A stretch of DNA of 8,888 nt, taken from SHVZ01 sp044223515. GTDB lineage: Bacteria; Pseudomonadota; Alphaproteobacteria; SHVZ01. The stretch spans positions 1 through 8,888 of the forward strand of contig JBGALV010000151.1 of the NCBI GenBank assembly GCA_044223515.1. Reading direction: 5' to 3'. Made by a program: the position numbers and the translations under genes. The notes under the pieces are model-generated. The model had not been told where the DNA came from. It was given only the letters and a program-made list of their open reading frames with translations, and did no database searches. How positions within the stretch are numbered: position 1 is the first letter of the stretch; each line of letters starts with the position of its first letter. Below are positions 1 to 4,921 of the stretch, one piece after another.

Positions 1-1262
1 CGTCTGGCGACTGGTCGTGGACCGGCCTCTCGCTCGAAGGCGTGTTCGTCAAGGACACCTTCGACAAGCTCGGCCTCTCCGCCGACATGATCCAGCGTCA
101 TGAATACAAGGGCGCGATGGAACCGGTGACGCGCACCAGCTTCTCCGAGCCGGTGCGCGAGAATCTCGGCCGTGCGGTGCGCAACTGGTTCGACCAGATG
201 GTCAAGGGTGCGGCCGAGGGACGAAAGCTTCCCGAGGCCTCGCTCCGCGCGCTGGTCGCCAACGCGCCGCTCTCCTCGGGCGAGGCATTGCAGGGACAGC
301 TCGTCGACAAGCTCGGATACCGGACGGATGCGCTCGAGGCCGCCGGCGCGCGCGACGGGAAGGCCGAGACGGTGACCCTCGATCGCTACTTCCGCCGCCT
401 GGGCTCGCCCTGGACGAGCGGGCCGACGATCGCCGTGATCCATGGCGACGGCGAGGTGACCCGCGCCGACGGCCGCAGCTACGGCATGCCGCGCTTCTCG
501 GCCGAGCGCATCGGCAAGGCGCTCGAGGAGGCGACCGAAGACTCGAACGTCGTCGCCATCGTGCTCCGCATCGACAGCCCCGGCGGTTCCTACGTCGCCT
601 CCGACACGATCTTCGACCAGGTCCGCCGCGCCCGGAAAGCCAAGCCGGTGGTCGCCAGCCTCAAGAACGTCGCCGCGTCGGGCGGCTACTTCGTGGCGCT
701 CGCCGCCGATCGCATCATCGCCTCGCCGGGAACGCTCACCGGATCGGTCGGTGTCGTCGGCGGAAAGGTGGTCGCGGCCGAGCTCCTGAAGACGCTGGGC
801 GTCGCGACCGATCCGATCGAGGTCGGAGAGCATGCCGGGATGTGGCGGATGACGCGACCCTTCACCGACGAGGAACGCCGGCGGGTCGAGGCGATGTTCG
901 ACCGCGCCTATCTCGACTTCACCCAGAAGGTCGCCGATGCGCGGAAGCTGACGCCGGCCGAGGTCGACCAGGCCGCGCGCGGACGCGTGTGGACCGGCGA
1001 GGACGCACTGGCGCGGAAGCTGATCGACGGCGAAGGCGACTATGTCGCGGCAATAGCCGCCGCGAAGCAGCTCGCCGGAATTGCCGCGGATGCCAAGGTG
1101 ACGGTCGAGACCTTCCCGGAAGCGAAGGCACCCTGGCAGCTGCTGCGCGATGCGGTGCTTTCGGGCGATCTGCCGGAGGAGATCGACACGATGTTCCGCG
1201 GCGTCCGCTGGATCGCCGCGCTGACGCGCCTCATCCCGGAAGCCGGAATCCAGCTCCGCTGA
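1..1262 (+). CDS. sppA: Signal peptide peptidase SppA, 67K type (5' end outside window)
   Basis: Membrane-bound serine protease of peptidase family S49 that degrades leftover signal peptides in the inner membrane, active site facing the periplasm. The reading frame is open from base 3, so the GTG at 42 is internal and the N-terminal anchor and roughly the first 190 residues lie outside. Numbered from base 42 (406 residues), the general-base lysine is K23 in HEYKGAMEP, matching E. coli K209 in TYKSAVEP. The nucleophile is S213 in AASGGYF, matching E. coli S409. LRIDSPGGS and LTGSVGVVGG, typical of the C-terminal S49 domain, are also present. Having lysine and serine in separate tandem domains marks the long 67K form rather than the short SppA36 form. 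The gene ends at TGA 1260-1262, 50 bases before the LysR gene, with no terminator between them. Family assignment is firm; I see no damage. Confidence 0.95.
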   Translation, partial: SGDWSWTGLSLEGVFVKDTFDKLGLSADMIQRHEYKGAMEPVTRTSFSEPVRENLGRAVRNWFDQMVKGAAEGRKLPEASLRALVANAPLSSGEALQGQLVDKLGYRTDALEAAGARDGKAETVTLDRYFRRLGSPWTSGPTIAVIHGDGEVTRADGRSYGMPRFSAERIGKALEEATEDSNVVAIVLRIDSPGGSYVASDTIFDQVRRARKAKPVVASLKNVAASGGYFVALAADRIIASPGTLTGSVGVVGGKVVAAELLKTLGVATDPIEVGEHAGMWRMTRPFTDEERRRVEAMFDRAYLDFTQKVADARKLTPAEVDQAARGRVWTGEDALARKLIDGEGDYVAAIAAAKQLAGIAADAKVTVETFPEAKAPWQLLRDAVLSGDLPEEIDTMFRGVRWIAALTRLIPEAGIQLR

Positions 1263-1272
1263 CGCTGCACGC

Positions 1273-1302
1273 TTGACATGGCGCAGGTGCCCGGACTGCA
1301 CT
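1273..1302 (+). promoter_or_regulatory. Possible sigma-70-type promoter of the LysR gene
   Basis: A perfect TTGACA lies at 1273-1278, followed at 18 bases by a poor -10 match, TGCACT (1297-1302). Transcription would then begin near 1308-1310, only a few bases before the ATG at 1313, giving a nearly leaderless message. This fits the absence of any purine-rich ribosome binding site before that ATG. The -35 match is clear, the -10 is weak, so this is a candidate only. Confidence 0.35.
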
Positions 1303-1312
1303 CACCGGCGCC
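1280..1312. repeat. Imperfect inverted repeat before the LysR start codon
   Basis: GGCGC (1280-1284) pairs with GCGCC (1308-1312), and GGTG (1286-1289) with CACC (1303-1306), with one A/G mismatch between the two blocks and a 13-base spacer. It covers the region between the proposed -35 box and the ATG, where an autoregulated LysR-type gene would be expected to carry its operator. No T-run follows, so it is not a terminator of sppA. In such GC-rich DNA a chance origin is quite possible. Confidence 0.3.
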
Positions 1313-2224
1313 ATGATCGAGAAGCTTGAATTCGTCATTGCCCTCGCCAAGGAGCGGCACTTCGGCCGCGCCGCCGAGTCCTGCGGGGTGACGCAGCCGA
1401 CGCTGTCTGCCGGCATCAAGCAGCTCGAGGATATGCTGGGCGTGCTGCTCGTGCAGCGGGGATCGCGCTTCCATCACTTCACGCCCGAGGGCGAGCGCGT
1501 GCTCGAATGGGCCCGGCGCATCGTCGGCGACTCCCGCGCCATGCGGCTCGAGATGCGGGCGATGACGCACGGCCTCGCCGGCCATGTGCGGATCGCGGCG
1601 ATCCCGACGACGCTGGCGATCGTGGCGACCTTGACCACGCCATATCGGGCGCGTCACCCGGACGTGTCGTTCACGGTCCTGTCCAGGACCTCGGTCGAGA
1701 TCCTCGACCTGCTGGAGAACCTCCAGATCGAGGCCGGCATCACCTATGTCGACAACGACCCGATCGGGCGGGTGCAGACCGTGCCGCTCTATCGCGAGCA
1801 GTACCGGCTGGTGACCTCGGCGAGCAGCCCGCTCGGCGACCGCGACGAGGTGACCTGGGCCGAGGTCGGGCAGATCCCGCTGTGCCTGCTGACGCCCGAT
1901 ACGCAGAGCCGGCGGATCATCGACCGATTCCTGAGAGATGCCGGCTGCGAGCCGGCGCCGATGCTGGTCTCGAACTCGATGACGGTGCTGTTCACCCACA
2001 TCCGCACCGGGCAGTGGGCGAGCGTCATGCCGATGCAGCTCGCCGAAGTGCTGGGCCTCGTCGACACGATCCGCTCGATCCCGATCGTCGCCAGCGAACC
2101 CTATCCGACCATCGGCCTGGTCGTGCCCAGGCGCGAGCCGATGACGCCGCTGACCGCGGCGCTGGTGGCCGAAGCCCGACGGGTCTACGCGACCCCCGCG
2201 ACCGAACCTCTGCACGCACGATAG
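1313..2224 (+). CDS. LysR-family transcriptional regulator, likely of formate/small-carboxylate genes
   Basis: Cytoplasmic DNA-binding regulator of 303 residues, the usual LysR length. An N-terminal winged helix-turn-helix (about residues 3-62) includes HFGRAAESCGVTQPTLSAG and KQLEDMLGVLLVQR; a linker helix (about 63-88) and a periplasmic-binding-protein-like effector domain (about 90-295) follow. The opening MIEKLEF..ALAKERHFGRAAE and the GHVRIAAIPTTLAIVA start of the effector domain resemble, from memory, regulators found beside formate dehydrogenase (fds) and oxalate/formate transporter genes. The next gene on the same strand is such a transporter, which supports but does not prove that it is the target. 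Unusually for the family, regulator and presumed target point the same way. The ATG at 1313 is the start that fits the family; no ribosome binding site precedes it. The effector is unknown. The stop TAG is at 2222-2224. Confidence 0.93.
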   Translation: MIEKLEFVIALAKERHFGRAAESCGVTQPTLSAGIKQLEDMLGVLLVQRGSRFHHFTPEGERVLEWARRIVGDSRAMRLEMRAMTHGLAGHVRIAAIPTTLAIVATLTTPYRARHPDVSFTVLSRTSVEILDLLENLQIEAGITYVDNDPIGRVQTVPLYREQYRLVTSASSPLGDRDEVTWAEVGQIPLCLLTPDTQSRRIIDRFLRDAGCEPAPMLVSNSMTVLFTHIRTGQWASVMPMQLAEVLGLVDTIRSIPIVASEPYPTIGLVVPRREPMTPLTAALVAEARRVYATPATEPLHAR

Positions 2225-2226
2225 GC

Positions 2227-2246
2227 CCCGTCTATCGCTAGACGGG
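2227..2246 (+). repeat. Perfect 8-bp hairpin just after the LysR stop codon
   Basis: CCCGTCTA (2227-2234) and TAGACGGG (2239-2246) form a perfect stem around a TCGC tetraloop, starting two bases after the LysR stop. The following bases (ACGGCTTTGTT) hold only a poor T-rich stretch, so it is at best a weak intrinsic terminator. It could equally stabilise the 3' end of the message or be a binding site. Confidence 0.6.
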
Positions 2247-2350
2247 ACGGCTTTGTTGAAGCCCGCCCCTTTCTCCTGCTGCTGTTGAAGCGCAGGCGCA
2301 ATCCGCGCCCGCACGTCGGACGGGGAACCACAAGAAAATCAGATCGATGA

Positions 2351-2377
2351 GCCAGGGCTTCGTGCGCACGCCCTGGC
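2351..2377. repeat. Perfect 8-bp inverted repeat with palindromic centre, candidate operator
   Basis: GCCAGGGC (2351-2358) and GCCCTGGC (2370-2377) are exact inverted copies around an 11-base spacer, and the spacer itself contains the palindrome GTGCGCAC (2362-2369). The element lies 69 bases before the transporter ATG. Its nested dyad and position suit an operator for a dimeric or tetrameric regulator such as the neighbouring LysR protein. An RNA hairpin in the leader is the alternative. Function is inferred; the symmetry is directly visible. Confidence 0.45.
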
Positions 2378-2412
2378 CACACCCGACCGGTGAGTCGCCG
2401 AAATCGATAGAC

Positions 2413-2427
2413 GAGGTCAATCACCTC
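2413..2427. repeat. Short dyad just upstream of the transporter ribosome binding site
   Basis: GAGGT (2413-2417) and ACCTC (2423-2427) flank CAATC, ending five bases before the purine-rich ribosome binding site. As DNA it could be half of an operator; as RNA it would be a small hairpin close to the ribosome landing site. At five pairs it may be chance. Confidence 0.3.
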
Positions 2428-2432
2428 ACTTC

Positions 2433-2438
2433 AGGGAG
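2433..2438 (+). promoter_or_regulatory. Ribosome binding site of the transporter gene
   Basis: AGGGAG at 2433-2438 lies eight bases before the ATG at 2447. This is the clearest Shine-Dalgarno-like sequence in the window and fixes the start of the transporter gene, in contrast to the regulator upstream, which has none. Confidence 0.7.
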
Positions 2439-2446
2439 CAGCGTCC

Positions 2447-4108
2447 ATGACGTCGATCACGACAGACGAGGCGGGACTAGCCGGTGCCGTTGGTATCCTC
2501 GATCGCGAACGCATCATCGCCAAGCCCGGCTTCAATCGATGGCTGGTGCCGCCGGCCGCGCTCGCGATCCATCTCTGCATCGGCATGGCCTACGGCTTCA
2601 GCGTCTTCTGGTTGCCGCTGTCGCGCGCGATCGGTATCCAGAACTCGGTCGCCTGTCCGCCGGACATGGGCATCGTCGGCTCGCTGTTTACGCGGACCTG
2701 CGACTGGCGCATCGCCGACCTCGGCTGGATGTACACGCTGTTCTTCGTGCTGCTGGGCATCGCGGCGGCGACCTGGGGCGGATGGCTGGAGCGCGCCGGC
2801 CCGCGCAAGGCGGGCGTGGTCTCGGCGGTCTGCTGGTGCGGCGGGCTGCTGATCTCCGCCATTGGCGTCGCCACCCATCAGCTCTGGATGATGTGGGTCG
2901 GCACCGGCGTGATCGGCGGCATCGGCCTCGGCCTCGGCTACATCTCGCCGGTCTCGACTCTGGTGAAATGGTTTCCCGATCGCCGCGGCATGGCGACCGG
3001 CATGGCGATCATGGGCTTCGGCGGCGGCGCGATGATCGGCGCGCCGCTGGCCAACATCCTGATGAACCATTTCCGCACGCCGACTTCCGTCGGCGTCTGG
3101 GAGACCTTCGTCGCGATGGCGGTCATCTACTTCGTCTTCATGATCGGCGGCGCCTTCGGCTATCGCGTGCCGCCGGCAGGGTGGCGGCCGGAGGGCTGGA
3201 CACCATCGACGGCGCAGAACGCGATGATCGCCGACGGCCACGTGCATCTGAAGGACGCCCACAAGACCAAGCAGTTCTGGATGATCTGGCTGGTGCTGAC
3301 GCTGAACGTCTCGGCCGGCATCGGCGTCATCGGCATGGCCTCGCCGATGCTCCAGGAGATCTTCGGCGGCGCGCTCATCGGCCAGCCCGACGTCAAGTTC
3401 GGCCAGCTCAGCCCCGAGCAGCGGACGATGGTCGCGGCGATCGCCGCCGGCTTCACCGGCCTTCTCTCGCTGTTCAACATCGGCGGCCGCTTCTTCTGGG
3501 CCTCGATGTCGGACTTCATGGGCCGGAAGACGACCTACTACACCTTCTTCGCGCTCGGCATCGTGCTGTATGCGAGCACGCCGTGGCTGGCCCATATCGG
3601 CAGCAAGGCAATGTTCGTCCTCGCCTTCGGCATCATCCTCTCGATGTATGGCGGCGGCTTCGCGACCGTCCCGGCCTATCTCGCCGACATCTTCGGCACG
3701 CAGTTCGTCGGCGCGATCCACGGGCGCCTGCTGACCGCCTGGTCGACGGCTGGGATCATCGGCCCGGTGGTGGTCAACTACATCCGCGAGGCGCAGATCG
3801 CCGCGGGCATCCCGCGCGAGGCGCTCTACGACACCACAATGTACATCCTCGCCGGCATGCTGGTGCTGGGCTTCATCTGCAACATGATGGTGAAGCCTCT
3901 GGCCCGGCACTGGTTCATGAAGGACGAGGAGGTGGCGGCGCTTCAGGCACGCAGCACCCAGGCGGCGGCGCTGACCACGCCGGGATCGATGGGGATCGGC
4001 CAGTGGCAGCTCAACGCCACCTCGATCCTCGCCTGGGCGGTCGTCGGGATCCCGATCGCCTGGGGCGTCTGGATCACGCTCTCCAGCGCCTTCGTCCTGT
4101 TCAGGTAG
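2447..4108 (+). CDS. MFS transporter, oxalate/formate antiporter (OFA) family, with extra C-terminal membrane helix
   Basis: Inner-membrane secondary transporter of 553 residues, probably for a small carboxylate such as formate or oxalate. Predicted helices by eye: about 33-56, 93-113, 119-142, 145-170, 181-205, 218-238, 277-302, 325-350, 362-382, 387-412, 425-446 and 464-484. Family marks include GYISPVSTLVKWFPDRRGMA (164-183), GFGGGAMIGAP (190-200) and NIGGRFFWASMSDFMGRK (344-361). The loop between helices 1 and 2 is long and has two cysteines, C70 and C85, that could form a periplasmic disulfide. A linker (about 491-522) leads to a thirteenth hydrophobic segment (about 524-550, ILAWAVVGIPIAWGVW), which a standard 12-helix member lacks. 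In helix 11, W432 seems to stand where OxlT has its substrate lysine K355 (hand alignment from memory), so OxlT-like oxalate specificity should not be assumed. It follows the LysR gene and ends at a strong terminator. Confidence 0.9.
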   Translation: MTSITTDEAGLAGAVGILDRERIIAKPGFNRWLVPPAALAIHLCIGMAYGFSVFWLPLSRAIGIQNSVACPPDMGIVGSLFTRTCDWRIADLGWMYTLFFVLLGIAAATWGGWLERAGPRKAGVVSAVCWCGGLLISAIGVATHQLWMMWVGTGVIGGIGLGLGYISPVSTLVKWFPDRRGMATGMAIMGFGGGAMIGAPLANILMNHFRTPTSVGVWETFVAMAVIYFVFMIGGAFGYRVPPAGWRPEGWTPSTAQNAMIADGHVHLKDAHKTKQFWMIWLVLTLNVSAGIGVIGMASPMLQEIFGGALIGQPDVKFGQLSPEQRTMVAAIAAGFTGLLSLFNIGGRFFWASMSDFMGRKTTYYTFFALGIVLYASTPWLAHIGSKAMFVLAFGIILSMYGGGFATVPAYLADIFGTQFVGAIHGRLLTAWSTAGIIGPVVVNYIREAQIAAGIPREALYDTTMYILAGMLVLGFICNMMVKPLARHWFMKDEEVAALQARSTQAAALTTPGSMGIGQWQLNATSILAWAVVGIPIAWGVWITLSSAFVLFR

Positions 4109-4125
4109 AGCGCCGGCTTCCCTCC

Positions 4126-4168
4126 GGATGCTTGCCGGTTCAAGCCGGCAAGCATCCTTTTTCTTTTT
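4126..4168 (+). terminator. Strong rho-independent terminator of the transporter gene
   Basis: GGATGCTTGCCGG (4126-4138) pairs perfectly over 13 bases with CCGGCAAGCATCC (4145-4157), extendable by a T-G pair to leave a TCAA loop. Five T, one C and five T follow (4158-4168). It begins 18 bases after the transporter stop. The T-run exists only for plus-strand transcription; read from the convergent tlyA side the hairpin has no U-tail, so its effect on that transcript is uncertain. Confidence 0.92.
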
Positions 4169-4174
4169 CCCCGC

Positions 4175-4921
4175 TCAAGATCCGGCCTTCTCCGCAGCGA
4201 GCAGGAACTCGCGGTTGCCGTCGGCGCCCGTGATCGGTGAGCCTTCGATGCCGAGCACCCGCCAGCCACTCCCCTCGAGCCAGCGGCGGACGGCGTCGCA
4301 GACTTCCTCGTGCAGGACCGGATCGCGGACGATACCGCCCTTGCCGACACGGTCCTTGCCGACCTCGAACTGCGGCTTGATCAGCGCGACGAGATGCGCC
4401 CCGCTCCGCGCAAGTCCGAGCGGCGCCGCCAGCACGAGATGCAACGGGATGAAGCTCGCATCACAGACGACGAGATCGATCGGCTCCGGGATCACGTCCC
4501 GGCCGAGGTGGCGCGCGTTCGTCTTCTCCATGACGACGACACGCGGGTCCTCGCGCAGCTTCCAGGCGAGCTGGTTGTGCCCGACGTCGACCGCATAGAC
4601 CTTGGTGGCCCCTCGGCTCAGCAGCACGTCTGTGAAGCCGCCGGTCGAGGCGCCGACGTCGAGGCAGACGAGGCCCCTGGGATCGATCGCGAAGCGGTCG
4701 AGGCCGGCCGCGAGCTTGATGCCGCCGCGCGAAACCCAGGGATGGTCCTTGCCCTTGACCTCGATCGTGGCGTCTTCCGCCAGGGTCTTCCCCGCCTTGT
4801 CGAGGCGCTGGCCGCCGCCGTCGAAGACAAGGCCGGCGAGGATCAGGGCCTGCGCCTTGGTGCGCGTCTCGGCGTGGCCGCGGTCGACCAGCAGCTCGTC
4901 GAGCCGCCGCTTTCCGCTCAT
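4175..4921 (-). CDS. tlyA: TlyA-family 2'-O-methyltransferase of ribosomal RNA
   Basis: Cytoplasmic S-adenosylmethionine-dependent enzyme of 248 residues; homologues methylate cytidine 2'-hydroxyls in rRNA, and the old name haemolysin is misleading. An S4 RNA-binding domain (about 5-58, RRLDELLVDRGHAETRTKA) is joined by a short WVSRGG linker to an FtsJ-like fold. Motif I reads LDVGASTGGFTDVLL (87-101). The proposed catalytic tetrad is K69, D154, K182 and E238, in RGGIKL, CDASF, IKPQFEVGK and NREFLL, and falls at the same numbers as in the Mycobacterium tuberculosis protein. That protein runs about 20 residues further at its C-terminus, so this one looks like the shorter type I form, which in studied bacteria modifies only 23S rRNA (C1920). 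The ATG overlaps the dxs stop as ATGA (4921-4918), indicating translational coupling. It is the last gene of the minus-strand operon. Confidence 0.95.
   Translation of the reverse strand: MSGKRRLDELLVDRGHAETRTKAQALILAGLVFDGGGQRLDKAGKTLAEDATIEVKGKDHPWVSRGGIKLAAGLDRFAIDPRGLVCLDVGASTGGFTDVLLSRGATKVYAVDVGHNQLAWKLREDPRVVVMEKTNARHLGRDVIPEPIDLVVCDASFIPLHLVLAAPLGLARSGAHLVALIKPQFEVGKDRVGKGGIVRDPVLHEEVCDAVRRWLEGSGWRVLGIEGSPITGADGNREFLLAAEKAGS

Larger units (their letters stand above)
2225..2446. other. Regulator-transporter intergenic region with several inverted repeats
   Basis: This 222-base gap is the longest in the window and visibly richer in A/T near its middle (for example CAAGAAAATCAGATCGATGA at 2331-2350). 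It holds four inverted repeats (2227-2246, 2295-2309, 2351-2377, 2413-2427), a 9-base direct repeat TGTTGAAGC at 2254-2262 and 2283-2291, and CGTCTATCG (2229-2237) recurring inverted as CGATAGACG (2405-2413). I find no convincing -35/-10 pair and no plausible small gene. It probably carries the 3' end signal of the LysR transcript and the promoter and operators of the transporter gene. Confidence 0.55.

Noticed and set aside
2227..2246. The hairpin after lysR as a full rho-independent terminator
   Set aside because: The stem is perfect, but only CTTTGTT follows five bases later instead of a T-run, so I list it as a hairpin of unknown role.
1040..2314. A 424-codon minus-strand frame opposite sppA and the LysR gene
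   Set aside because: The product is rich in R, G, H, D and Q without motifs, spans two well-supported genes on the other strand and has no credible start signal.
2403..2412. ATCGATAGAC as the -10 region of a transporter promoter
   Set aside because: No TTGAC-like box lies at 16-19 bases upstream, and the match to a -10 consensus is poor.
2185..2424. Small minus-strand frames of 60-79 codons in the lysR-transporter gap, considered as a divergent small gene
   Set aside because: No ribosome binding site or recognisable sequence; they run into the LysR gene on the opposite strand, and their composition matches the other shadows.
2477..3910. A 477-codon minus-strand frame opposite the transporter
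   Set aside because: Highly charged low-complexity product with no recognisable domain; a compositional shadow of the transporter gene.
4126..4168. The strong terminator as a two-way terminator for the convergent operons
   Set aside because: No A-run precedes the stem on the plus strand, so the minus-strand transcript would have no U-tail; efficient termination of tlyA there is not supported.
2347..4233. A 628-codon plus-strand frame covering the transporter gene and part of the upstream gap
   Set aside because: It is out of frame with the transporter, arginine/histidine-rich and without motifs, while the transporter frame has clear membrane helices and a good ribosome binding site.
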